From Hyalangium versicolor (GTDB lineage: Bacteria; Myxococcota; Myxococcia; Myxococcales; Myxococcaceae): DNA of 64,000 bases. How positions within the stretch are numbered: the first letter of the stretch is position 1; every line of letters starts with the position of its first letter. Below are positions 47,901 through 54,550 of the stretch, piece by piece. Both the position numbers and the translations under genes were made by a program. The notes below the pieces were generated by a model, which worked only from the letters and a program-made list of their open reading frames with translations, did no database searches and was not told the DNA's origin. Location: the NCBI RefSeq assembly GCF_020103695.1, contig NZ_JAHXBF010000001.1:868001-932000 (forward strand), read 5' to 3'.

Positions 47901-48512
47901 GGACTCGGACCCGCGGTGCAGGAAGTCGAGGCAGATGAGCACTCCCATGGGCCCTGGCAGTCCCTCGGGCAACTCGACGGGGTGCCAGAGCTTGCCGGGG
48001 ACCATCTGGGTCTCGGGCGTGGCGCGGGAGAGCTTGGGCTGCAGGTGGAGGAGCTGGCCTCGATAGAGGACGGGGCACACGGACTCGCCCGCGCGGGGAG
48101 GCTGAGGTGCGCCCAACCGCTGGTAGACGCCCGAGCGGATGCTCATGCGTGTCACGGAGTGGGTTCCGGCCACGATCACCAGATCGCCTCCGGCGCGAGC
48201 CAGCTCCTCGAGCACCTGCCAGGGGATGCTGTACTCGGGGAAGACGATGAGCCGGACACCCCATTCCTGGCACCGAGCGAGGATGGCCCGGACCTTGAGC
48301 ATCAACTGCTCGAAGTGGATGCGCGCGATGCGCTCGCGCAGTTGCAGGAAGCGTTTCTCCAGCTCTTCCGGGGCGTGACCTTCGGGGCGCAGAGCGTCCG
48401 GGCGCGCCAGATCGAACAGGGGATCCTCGAAAGGCGCGCGCCCCTCCTTGACGATGGCGGGCTGGCACGCGAGCTGGGCGACGGCGACGCGAGTGTATGC
48501 GCGAGGCGGCAT
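41937..48512 (-). CDS. Giant nitrilase-NACHT-pentapeptide-WD40-ATPase fusion protein
   Basis: The 2191-aa protein has five parts. (1) A carbon-nitrogen hydrolase (about 1-330) with the complete Glu-Lys-Cys triad: E93 in VFPEYS, K160 in LQPKLS and C194 in LICLDF. (2) A NACHT ATPase (about 695-1050) with Walker A GDYGSGKST (706-714), the acidic Walker B VFDGFDE (778-784) and the closing FAHKSFLEYFLARAL. (3) Pentapeptide-like repeats (about 1106-1200; ADLRG, GADLS). (4) Twelve 42-residue WD40 units (1249-1752). (5) A second P-loop ATPase (GPRRAGKT 1895-1902, LLDEAG 1982-1987). There is no signal or membrane segment. The layout is that of STAND/NLR-like sensors with a hydrolase as effector. No clear ribosome site precedes the ATG. 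Confidence 0.88.
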   Translation of the reverse strand: MPPRAYTRVAVAQLACQPAIVKEGRAPFEDPLFDLARPDALRPEGHAPEELEKRFLQLRERIARIHFEQLMLKVRAILARCQEWGVRLIVFPEYSIPWQVLEELARAGGDLVIVAGTHSVTRMSIRSGVYQRLGAPQPPRAGESVCPVLYRGQLLHLQPKLSRATPETQMVPGKLWHPVELPEGLPGPMGVLICLDFLHRGSESHRDLVAQKLEQCRFLAVPSYTPDYTAQEFTSQALMDARRYGRPVLWADVATFSEKQEAGGSSLHVDEGRPEDLRRFPEQAGYLEPGDEGVIVADVDLGYERVGNSTRYDPQRPIEPFAAASLVYPARPAGERYARWLDDAAPLLARGDTEAADTLAERITQSRTLLLDAGASGKSHQARFRRLLGDLDNLNTVEQIHRYLREIVLPPEALPLPNLRAVLAGAAEDAIFEWEKDWRGHGLGALVQRLHAAAKPVTPPAPGEWSEAGLSALAHVRQSAGRDPEGSKPAQAQPEPPVRWVIPDKLDPAALGEIRHGGFVFRFKPRPEDFRADRDRRAHNRDEEYQPDAGDEVSPGLLLAGKELFLLTVAESSHPTAVVAVMQEDHHQGSLLPITHKEEHWELLVWDQDGWWRDHGAQALHSLKEKLHRVEVRSTSRPELVKRLEALLPRFKGAGPRAQALLTQRLSSVNDTFVQPTVLRSEAALPALEALDAWLESTDQTALVLGDYGSGKSTTLARWCATRWERSDALLPILCNLASAAPSRDALGLLLDAADTPDTPANRAALRLLIHTRRLLPVFDGFDEMAMRMRTTGLASRLSELLGVAEAGGRVMVSSREHYFESESTLHSTVTQALNQALGASAGLTRLTFLPFDASQVRELMTGVLPSAQKVEQALQRIHDTYDLMDLVTRPLLLGMVLASLEHIAPTARVAPSDIYEAYLRDWLLQTPEDGESLTHAQKQEFAEALAEELWRQGTTSCSWEELRRTVRERLRQQLPDHLTPAAIFRDIEGGAFFVREGEDRYRFAHKSFLEYFLARALAETLEAQPARALDTRPLTREVAAFLGEILRRRTGDALESPAVRALRSLLQSGRAAGDASYIMVVAANALRLLHGLAVWAQNGRQWIPEQADLRGVDLTGEDLRGAHLRAARLMGARLAGADLSRADCSGADLTHAVLAGARLDETSLRGARAAEADFTQAEATGCDTREAALTRAVLNQVAWLNGRWEGSNTAGAEVTAALMAPAPPTEGRKLAIRFLRTSTTAGRQWGPLRSVSFSSDGRRLASAGADGTVRLWEADSGRELRALSGHSASVRSVSFSPDGRHLASAGADGTVRLWEADSGRELRALLGHSIRVLSVSFSPDGRRLASAGEDGTVRLWEADSGRELRALLGHSDWVRSVSFSPDGRRLASAGEDGTVRLWEADSGRELRVLSGHSASVWSVSFSPDSGRLASAGEDGTVRLWEADSGRELRVLSGHSASVWSVSFSPDGGRLASAGGDGTVRLREADSGRELRVLSGHSGWVLSVSFSPDGRRLASAGEDSTVRLWEADSGRELRSLSEQSASVRSVSFSPDGGRLVSAGGDGTVRLWEADSGRELRSLSGHSAKVWSVSFSPDGGRLASAGEDGTVRLWEADSGRELRALSGHSNSVGSVSFSPDGRRLASAGGDGTVRLWEADSGRELRALSGHSASVRSVSFSPDGRRLASAGDDDTVRLWEADSGRELRTLSGHSDRVRSVSFSPDGRRLASAGDDGLCIWSSMEERPLARIQTAGTSSMVATPSGYCLFNGDPAQHRLSLSRPERPTTLLFLPLSNALRSVLHKPDKVKAALRGEPVDPSEMAMELESLGWAGGEAWDGQIRHLPEAASNLTNISPAESLPSSPFRPGSALQDSGLLMGRSASVRELLALVNGRSPAILLGPRRAGKTWMLEHMQTRLTPRYTVRYESLQGRPPRTADDLARLLEPELTNATPSNYSPSAELLRKLNKRAQDGGGPKAQPHTPERVYLLDEAGALVQGDETLFPWLRELGQRGAALVFAGSKWDWKKVILRATEVCPGSSFGNDFTPVILDAIPPEEAQRFLTQTVPGLIPEHVAAWVLELCGAWPFYLQVMGHALFFADADGNRKPFNDKTALAELYDQRLLVERSAVFEDRLRELPEPVQKLLFTHRAQRPEFRSLAPEERQLLIATGLCTDAGRWLSDRPFFEWIRRRADVLES
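43257..44768 (-). repeat. Twelve tandem 126-bp WD40 units
   Basis: Twelve in-frame 126-bp (42-codon) units follow each other without gaps. Eleven share the frame SVSFSPDGRRLASAGxDGTVRLWEADSGRELRxLSGHS nearly unchanged even at DNA level; the last one decays after its first half. Differences cluster at the residue before SVSFS, the x in SAGxDG, the x in LRxL and the two residues after GHS. Twelve units plus flanking weak blades could form two seven-bladed propellers. Such even repeats can expand, contract and exchange by recombination. Confidence 0.95.
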
Positions 48513-48577
48513 GGGGCGTGGGGCGGGAACTGCGGTCCACGCTGGATTCTATCAGCTAACTCCTGGACACTGCCTCT

Positions 48578-49462
48578 CTAACGAGACCCCTCATGGGTGA
48601 GCTTCTCTGCTTCGCGGATGACGCGCTCGATCCACTCTCGATGGTTGGGAATGGTCGTGCTCGTGAATCTCGAATAGACGGGCGCTCCACCGCCACGAGT
48701 GATGCCTACGAGCACAGGCTCCGTGGCCCCATCGGGCCACCTCAGGCAGGGGCCGCCACTGTCTCCTGCATAGGCATGGACTCCCGGCCCCTCAATGCTG
48801 AAGGTCTCATCGTTCACCGTGCTGATGGTGGTGTTTCCATAATACCGTTCACCGAAGTCCTGCTTGGTGAAGTTCGTGTAGCCGAAGCCGACGATCGCGA
48901 CGGCGCTGCCGCTCCTGACTCCTCGCTGAGCCAACGCGACACTGCGGATATTCGTGATGGGGGCTTCCAGATGGATGATCGCGAGGTCGGATTGCCCCCG
49001 CACGAGGGTTCCGTCTCTTCGATAGAAGAGTCTCAGGCCCGGGTGAGGCTCGATCCGGATTCCCACGTGCGGCTCGATGCGCGTGGTCTTGCCGTAGGTC
49101 TTGGTGAAGACGGTCGCTTCCTTGGAACAGACCACTCCGTCGATGACGGTCGTGGCTCCGCCATCGGGAGTGTCCAGGGGACGCTCCAGGCACACGCAGT
49201 GGCCCGCGGTGAGCACGAGGCGAGGGCTGATGAGAACCCCACTGCAGCCTCCGTCGTTCGGACTGTTCGCGCCGACCATGACGGTGCTCAGGTAGACATT
49301 CCCGGCGTCTTTCCTGCCGCTAACGACATAAGGCCGTTCGTCGCGAGGGGTGGCGGAGACGCCGATGGGCGAGGGCTCAGTCGTGTCCTGGGTGGTACTT
49401 GCGCAGGCGCAGCAGACAAGCACCAGACCCAGGAAGGAGGACACTGTTCGAAGCGTAGGCAT
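48578..49462 (-). CDS. Trypsin-like serine protease, exported (copy 1)
   Basis: The 294-aa product has a signal sequence (MPTLRTVSSFLGLVLVCCACAS) with cysteines at its end, so it could be a lipoprotein, though the lipobox is imperfect. It is an S1 peptidase: TAGHC (His), SDLAII (Asp) and AGDSGGPC (Ser nucleophile), with the CSGVLISPRLVL entry. The ATG at 49462 is chosen because GGAGG sits 10 nt upstream; an ATG three codons earlier is too close to it. It lies 65 bp upstream of the giant NACHT gene and 47 bp after its paralogue. Whether it works with the cytoplasmic NACHT protein is open, as it is exported. Confidence 0.88.
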   Translation of the reverse strand: MPTLRTVSSFLGLVLVCCACASTTQDTTEPSPIGVSATPRDERPYVVSGRKDAGNVYLSTVMVGANSPNDGGCSGVLISPRLVLTAGHCVCLERPLDTPDGGATTVIDGVVCSKEATVFTKTYGKTTRIEPHVGIRIEPHPGLRLFYRRDGTLVRGQSDLAIIHLEAPITNIRSVALAQRGVRSGSAVAIVGFGYTNFTKQDFGERYYGNTTISTVNDETFSIEGPGVHAYAGDSGGPCLRWPDGATEPVLVGITRGGGAPVYSRFTSTTIPNHREWIERVIREAEKLTHEGSR

Positions 49463-49509
49463 CAGGGCCATACCTCCATGCGAGTTCGAGTCGCTTCTCC
49501 AAGCGTTCT

Positions 49510-50454
49510 TCAAGGTGGGGAGTGGAGCCGCGAGGCCCGTTCGAGTTCGGAGGCCAGCCAGTTTCGGTAGGGATACGTCCGGGTGAAGGTGGCGGTGTCC
49601 CCAAGCCCTCGACTCGAAATCCCTACGAGTTCAGTCCGGTTCGCCTCCTCGCGTAGGCAAGGCCCGCCACTGTCGCCGATGTAGAGGTCTCGTTCTGGTT
49701 GCTCGAAGAGAGCCCTGTCATCCCCCACGGGCATGAGACCCTGGACTCGGTAGCTCGTGAAGCGGCGCTGCCCGGAGATGCCCCCCACGATCTTGTCGTA
49801 GGTGTAGCCGGCCATGACGACGTCATTCCCAGGCTGAACATCCGCGTCCGCCACGGCGAAGGTGGGCCACGTGCCCTCCACGGGTTCATTCAGGAGGATG
49901 ATTGCCAGATCCGCATGGGCGGTCTCCACGTGCCCCTGTGCGTCTAGAAGAACCTTGAACTCGGGGTGAGTCCGGACCTCGACTCCTTCGTAGGCCTGGC
50001 TCACGCTCGCGGGGACACGTCCAGGGCCTTGCTTCGGTGGAGCATAGGAGACGGTCGTGACGGTGGGCCTGCTCGCACAGGAAGATCCGTCGATGGTCTT
50101 GCGGCCCTCGGGACCTCCGAGGGTGGAGTCATGGGGAGGGCATACGCAGTGCCCTGCGGTCAGTACAAGTCGTGGGCTGATGAGCAGCCCGCTGCAATGG
50201 CCGTTCACGCCGGCCCTCAGGGGGTCATCTGTTGCGACGGTGACCGTGGCCGAATAGCGATTCGTCACGTCGAGCGTCCCTGCGTACTGGAGCCAGCTCG
50301 TCTTGATAGGGAGAGGCCCTTCCGCTGGGAGCGCACCTGCATCGGTATCAGTGACGACAGTCACGGGCGACGTGGGCTCGGCTGAGCGGTTCTTGCAGCC
50401 GCTCAGCACCATGGCCAGTAGCAAGGCGCGACAGAGTAGGAGACGCAATGTCAT
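49510..50454 (-). CDS. Trypsin-like serine protease lipoprotein (copy 2)
   Basis: The 314-aa product begins MTLRLLLCRALLLAMVLSGCKN, a clear lipoprotein signal with lipobox LSGC. The S1 triad is present: TAGHC, ADLAII and GDSGGPC, with CSGLLISPRLVL matching copy 1 almost exactly. The two genes are therefore a tandem duplication, but their middle parts have diverged. A TTG four codons upstream of the chosen ATG is possible. The gene is divergent from the his operon leader. Confidence 0.88.
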   Translation of the reverse strand: MTLRLLLCRALLLAMVLSGCKNRSAEPTSPVTVVTDTDAGALPAEGPLPIKTSWLQYAGTLDVTNRYSATVTVATDDPLRAGVNGHCSGLLISPRLVLTAGHCVCPPHDSTLGGPEGRKTIDGSSCASRPTVTTVSYAPPKQGPGRVPASVSQAYEGVEVRTHPEFKVLLDAQGHVETAHADLAIILLNEPVEGTWPTFAVADADVQPGNDVVMAGYTYDKIVGGISGQRRFTSYRVQGLMPVGDDRALFEQPERDLYIGDSGGPCLREEANRTELVGISSRGLGDTATFTRTYPYRNWLASELERASRLHSPP

Positions 50455-50531
50455 GGCAAGCGCCAACTCGCCTGGAACCGCCGAGACCTGGCCACAGTGG
50501 CGTTATAGCAGAGGCGAAAAGGGCGGATGTG

Positions 50532-50560
50532 TTGACGCGCAGGCCCGCTTTCCGTTACTC
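50532..50560 (+). promoter_or_regulatory. hisG: Candidate his operon promoter
   Basis: TTGACG (5/6 match to the -35 box) is followed after 17 bp by TTACTC, a weak -10 box. Transcription would start at about 50567, only a couple of bases before the GTG of the leader peptide, which would make that peptide nearly leaderless. The -10 match is poor, so the exact start is open. Confidence 0.35.
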
Positions 50561-50568
50561 ATAGAGCC

Positions 50569-50661
50569 GTGCGTCTCTGCTCCATCCATCATCATCATGC
50601 GCATCATCGGCTCGGCCCCGACGGGACCGCTCGCCGCGCGCATGCCTGGATGAACGTCTGA
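50569..50661 (+). CDS. hisL: Histidine-rich leader peptide of the his operon
   Basis: A 30-codon frame from GTG reads VRLCSIHHHHAHHRLGPD and continues to a TGA at 50659-50661. It holds four His codons in a row, then Ala and two more, with a seventh near the end. Its place directly before a strong intrinsic terminator and hisG matches the his attenuation leader of enteric bacteria, where stalling at His codons when histidyl-tRNA is scarce lets transcription continue. The ribosome site is weak. The His run and location, not homology, support it. Confidence 0.75.
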   Translation: MRLCSIHHHHAHHRLGPDGTARRAHAWMNV

Positions 50662-50696
50662 GACGCCTCATCCTCCCGGCCCTGCCGCAGTGACCG

Positions 50697-50727
50697 AAAG
50701 CCCGTCCCCCCCAGGACGGGCTTTTTT
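50697..50727 (+). terminator. Attenuator terminator of the his operon
   Basis: AAAGCCCGTCC (50697-50707) pairs perfectly over 11 bp with GGACGGGCTTT (50714-50724) around a 6-nt loop, followed by six T. The CCCGTC (50701-50706) inside it can alternatively pair with an upstream GACGGG (50620-50625) just after the His codons. This gives a simple antiterminator option. Hairpin energies were not computed. Confidence 0.88.
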
Positions 50728-50770
50728 CGTTCCAGCTTTCACCTCCTTACAACCCTCTGGATGCCTCCCG

Positions 50771-51628
50771 ATGCTCAAGATCGCCCTCCCCAACAAAGGC
50801 CGCCTCTCCGACGAGGTTCGCGAGCTGTTCAATGATGCCGGGCTCGAAGTCCGGGTCCGAGGCGAGCGAGCACTCACTGCCTCCCTCGGTGGCGAGTTCG
50901 AGGCCATTTTCGTTCGTGCCCAGGACATTCCCGAGTTCGTCGCCGATGGCGCGGCGCACGCCGGTGTGACGGGCTGGGATCTCGTCAATGAGAGCGGCCG
51001 TGAGCTGGAACTGCTCATGGATCTGGAGTTCGGCCGGTGCCGGCTCGTGGTGGCAGCTCGCGAGGAGAGTGGCATCACCTCCGCTGACGGAGTGAAGGAT
51101 GGGATGCGCGTGGCCTCCTGCTTCCCTCGGCTCACCCAGGAGTTCTTCACGAAGCGCGGGCAACAGATCGTCGTCGTGCCCGTGTCCGGCGCCGCGGAGA
51201 TCGCTCCCCACCTGGGCATCGCGGACATTGTCGTGGATCTGACCTCCACCGGCTCCACGCTCAAGATGAACGGCCTGCGCGAGGTCGTCACCGTCCTGGA
51301 GTCCAGCGCCCGCCTCGTGGCCTGCAAGAACAACGATGCCGAGGCCGCTCGCAAGCTGGAGGAGTTGAAGCAGGCCCTGGGCTCGGTGCTGGCCGCCCGT
51401 GGCAAGCGCTACCTCATGGCCAACGTCCCCAGGAAGGTGCTCCCCCAGGTTCGCGATGTGCTCCCTGGCCTCAATGGCCCCACCGTGGTGGACATCATGA
51501 ACGGCGGTGATTACGTCGCCGTGCATGCGGTCGTCCCCTCGAAGACCATCTACCGCACCATCAATGCCCTCAAGGCCATTGGCTGCGAAGGGATCCTCGT
51601 CACTCGCATCGAGAGGTTGATGCCGTGA
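50771..51628 (+). CDS. hisG: ATP phosphoribosyltransferase HisG (long form)
   Basis: The 285-aa enzyme links ATP and PRPP in the first step of histidine synthesis. It begins MLKIALPNKGRLSDE, has the PRPP loop GIADIVVDLTSTGSTLK and a C-terminal regulatory domain (about 210-285), so it is the long type that needs no HisZ and is inhibited by histidine. The ATG at 50771 is chosen by homology, as the ribosome site is weak. It is the first cistron after the attenuator and overlaps hisD by 4 bp. Confidence 0.97.
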   Translation: MLKIALPNKGRLSDEVRELFNDAGLEVRVRGERALTASLGGEFEAIFVRAQDIPEFVADGAAHAGVTGWDLVNESGRELELLMDLEFGRCRLVVAAREESGITSADGVKDGMRVASCFPRLTQEFFTKRGQQIVVVPVSGAAEIAPHLGIADIVVDLTSTGSTLKMNGLREVVTVLESSARLVACKNNDAEAARKLEELKQALGSVLAARGKRYLMANVPRKVLPQVRDVLPGLNGPTVVDIMNGGDYVAVHAVVPSKTIYRTINALKAIGCEGILVTRIERLMP

Positions 51629-52926
51629 GCTCCGGAGCCCTGAAGTATCGAGGTCCTCTCTCCGCCCTGACTCCCGAGGACCGGCGCCGCCTCCTGGATC
51701 GCTCGGGAGCGTCGGACGCCCAGGTCGCTGCCCGCGTCCGGGACATCATCGCCCGCGTCCGGCGAGACGGAGACCGCGCACTCCTGGAGATGGCTCGCGA
51801 GTTCGACCGCGCCACGCTGTCGTCGCTCGAGGTGCCTCGGGCTCGGTGGGTCGAGGCGCTCGCCTCGCTGGATCCCAAGGTCCGCCACGCCTTCGAGCGC
51901 GCCGCTCGCAACATCGCCAAGGCACACGAGGCTCAGCGCCCCCATGCCACCGAGGTCGAGACCGAGCCCGGCATCGTCGTGGGCCGGCGTCCGGATCCGC
52001 TCGGGCGCGTCGGTGTCTATGCTCCGGGCGGCCGGGCCGTGTACCCCAGCAGCGTGCTCATGGGCGTCGTCCCTGCCAAGGTGGCCGGAGTCGGAGAGGT
52101 CATCGTCTGCTCGCCTCCGGGGCCGGATGGGCTGCCTGCGGCGGGAGTGCTTGCCGCAGCGGCTCTGGCGGGAGCGGATCGTGTCTTCGCCCTCGGTGGC
52201 GCGGGGGCAGTGGCCGCCCTGGCTTACGGCACCCAGAGCGTGCCTCGCGTGGATCGCATCGTCGGTCCTGGCAATGCCTACGTTGCTGCCGCCAAGCTCC
52301 AGGTGGTGGATGCCGTGGCCATCGATGCTCCCGCCGGCCCCAGCGAGATCCTCGTCGTCGCGGACAGGTCAGCGGATCCCGAGGCTGTGGCGCGTGAGAT
52401 GCTCGCTCAGGCCGAGCACGATCCGGACGCTTGCTGCGTCACCGTCGCGGTGAGCGTCACAGTGGCTGAAACCATCGCCGCGGCGGTGGAGTGGGCGGCA
52501 GGACAGGCCAAACGCCGGGAGATCGTTACCACGGCCCTGCGCGAGCGCGGCGCAGTGCTCAGCGTGGACTCGCTGGACGAGGCCTGGCCCTTCGTCTCGG
52601 AGTTCGCTCCCGAGCACCTGCTCATCGCCACGGCGATGGCTCAGGAGCACCTGGCTCGCGTTCGTAACTGCGGCACTGTCTTCCTTGGAGAGCGCACCTC
52701 CGTCGCCTTCGGGGACTACATGACGGGCGCCAATCACGTCCTGCCTACCGCGGGCCTCGGTCATGCATACTCGGGGCTCTCGGTGCTCGACTTCTATCGG
52801 TGGACCACCTACCAGCGTGTGGATCATGCGGCGGCGGCCCGGCTCGCGGAGGACGTGGGTCTGCTCGCCGACAGCGAGGGGCTCTTCGCCCACGCCGAGG
52901 CCGCCCGTGCCTGGAGGGAGTCATGA
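51625..52926 (+). CDS. hisD: Histidinol dehydrogenase HisD
   Basis: The 433-aa zinc enzyme oxidises histidinol to histidine in two steps with NAD. Family blocks seen: PLGRVGVYAPGGRAVYPSS, IVGPGNAYVAAAK, APAGPSEILVVAD, AQAEHDPDA and FAPEHLLI, and the C-terminal GANHVLPTAG. The start is GTG, overlapping the hisG stop (GTGA). The junction to hisC is ATGA. Confidence 0.97.
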   Translation: MSSGALKYRGPLSALTPEDRRRLLDRSGASDAQVAARVRDIIARVRRDGDRALLEMAREFDRATLSSLEVPRARWVEALASLDPKVRHAFERAARNIAKAHEAQRPHATEVETEPGIVVGRRPDPLGRVGVYAPGGRAVYPSSVLMGVVPAKVAGVGEVIVCSPPGPDGLPAAGVLAAAALAGADRVFALGGAGAVAALAYGTQSVPRVDRIVGPGNAYVAAAKLQVVDAVAIDAPAGPSEILVVADRSADPEAVAREMLAQAEHDPDACCVTVAVSVTVAETIAAAVEWAAGQAKRREIVTTALRERGAVLSVDSLDEAWPFVSEFAPEHLLIATAMAQEHLARVRNCGTVFLGERTSVAFGDYMTGANHVLPTAGLGHAYSGLSVLDFYRWTTYQRVDHAAAARLAEDVGLLADSEGLFAHAEAARAWRES

Positions 52927-53960
52927 TCCCCCGTCGCCCCTCCTACGAGGGCATCTCGCTCTACTCGCCCCCGAGCGTGCACTGCCGCGTGGACCTCAGT
53001 GACAACACCAACCTCTTCGGCATGCCCCCGGCCGCCGAGCGCGTCCTGCGTGAGGTCTCCACCTCCGTCGTCTCTCGTTACCCGCAGACCTATGCGCCGG
53101 AGCTCAAGAAGACGCTGGCCTCCTATACCGGCTTCGATGCCTCGTGGATCACCACGGGCTGCGGCTCGGATGATCTCATCGACTGTACCCTCCGGGCCTT
53201 CCTGGAGCCGGGCGAACGTATCGCCGTCCCGGACCCCTCCTTCTCGATGCTGGCCTACTTCGCGAAGGTGAACGGCCTCCAGTTCGTCCCCGTGCGGTTG
53301 CGGCCGGACTTCGATATCGACGTGGATGGTCTGCTCGCCACGGGCGCACGGCTCATCTACGTCTGCTCGCCCAACAACCCCACGGGCACAGTGGTCTCCC
53401 GGGCCGGGCTCGAACGGCTGGTGGATGCGGCTCCGGGCATCGTCCTTGTCGACGAGGCCTATACGGAGTTCGCCAGGGAAAGCGTCGTCGATCTGGTTCG
53501 CTCACGCCCCAATGTCCTCGTGACGCGCACTCTCTCCAAGGCGTTCGGCTTGGCTGGCCTGCGCGTGGGCTACGCCGTGGGCCGCCCAGAACTGGTGGCG
53601 GAGGTGGAGAAGGCACGCGGGCCGTACAAGCACACAGGCGTCTCCGAGCGTGTCGCCATCGCCGCGCTCACCGAGGGCCTCTCCTGGGTGAAGGAACGGG
53701 CCGAGGAGATCAAGGAGAGCCGCAAGCGCCTGGTGGAGGAGTTCAAGGCGCTCGGGTTTCAACCGCTGCCCTCCGAGGGCAACTTCCTCCTCGTCCCGCT
53801 GCCCGGTGCGCCCCAGGTGGCCGCGCGGATGCGAGAGCGGGACGTGAACGTGCGTGCGTTCCAGGGGCTGACCGGAGTGGGGGATGCGCTCCGGATTGCC
53901 TGTGGACCCTGGCCCATGATGGAGACGGCGCTCCAGGCGCTGCGGGAGTCACTGCGATGA
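52923..53960 (+). CDS. hisC: Histidinol-phosphate aminotransferase HisC
   Basis: The 345-aa PLP enzyme converts imidazoleacetol phosphate to histidinol phosphate. Motifs are LSDNTNLFG, ITTGCGSDDLIDC, VCSPNNPTGTV, DEAYTEFA and the PLP lysine in RTLSKAFGLAGLRVGYA. The ATG overlaps the hisD stop, and the end overlaps hisH by 4 bp. The upstream in-frame extension inside hisD is not coding. Confidence 0.96.
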   Translation: MIPRRPSYEGISLYSPPSVHCRVDLSDNTNLFGMPPAAERVLREVSTSVVSRYPQTYAPELKKTLASYTGFDASWITTGCGSDDLIDCTLRAFLEPGERIAVPDPSFSMLAYFAKVNGLQFVPVRLRPDFDIDVDGLLATGARLIYVCSPNNPTGTVVSRAGLERLVDAAPGIVLVDEAYTEFARESVVDLVRSRPNVLVTRTLSKAFGLAGLRVGYAVGRPELVAEVEKARGPYKHTGVSERVAIAALTEGLSWVKERAEEIKESRKRLVEEFKALGFQPLPSEGNFLLVPLPGAPQVAARMRERDVNVRAFQGLTGVGDALRIACGPWPMMETALQALRESLR

Positions 53961-54550
53961 GAGTCACCCTGTTCGACTACGGCGCGGGAAACATCCACTC
54001 GCTGGCCAAGGCGCTCGCCACGGAGACGCGTGCCGAGGTGCGAGTGCAGACGGACCCAGTGAAGGCGCTGGACACGGACGTGCTCGTCCTGCCCGGAGTC
54101 GGTGCGTTCGGTGCCGCCGCGGCGCGGCTGGAGCCCGGCCGGGAGCAGATGCGTCAGGCCCTGGAGCTGGGGCTCCCGTGCATCGGTATCTGCCTGGGCA
54201 TGCAGCTGCTCTTCGAGGGCAGTGACGAAGGGGAGGGCCGCGGGCTCGGTATCTTCAAGGGCCGGGTAACGCGGCTGCGCGCCAGGCATGTGCCGCACAT
54301 CGGCTGGAACTCCGTCGAGGAGGATGCCGCGGTGCCCGGCTCTCCGCTGGACACCGTCTACTACGCCCACAGCTTCGTCTGCCGCGCCGAGGAGCCCGGA
54401 GTGGTCGTCGGCTGGACGCAGCACGAGGAGGATCGCTTCCCTGCCTCCGTGCGGCGCGGGAAGGTGCTCGGGGTGCAGTTCCACCCGGAGAAGAGCTCCG
54501 CGGCGGGCGTGCGCTTCGTGCAGGCGTTCCTCCGGGAGGTATCGCCATGA
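53957..54550 (+). CDS. hisH: Imidazole glycerol phosphate synthase glutaminase subunit HisH
   Basis: The 197-aa class I glutamine amidotransferase supplies ammonia to HisF. It has the nucleophile Cys in GICLGMQLLFE, the oxyanion block LVLPGVGAFG, and the His/Glu pair in GVQFHPEKS. It is coupled by ATGA overlaps to hisC and hisA. Its partner hisF lies three genes downstream in the same operon. Confidence 0.97.
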   Translation: MRVTLFDYGAGNIHSLAKALATETRAEVRVQTDPVKALDTDVLVLPGVGAFGAAAARLEPGREQMRQALELGLPCIGICLGMQLLFEGSDEGEGRGLGIFKGRVTRLRARHVPHIGWNSVEEDAAVPGSPLDTVYYAHSFVCRAEEPGVVVGWTQHEEDRFPASVRRGKVLGVQFHPEKSSAAGVRFVQAFLREVSP

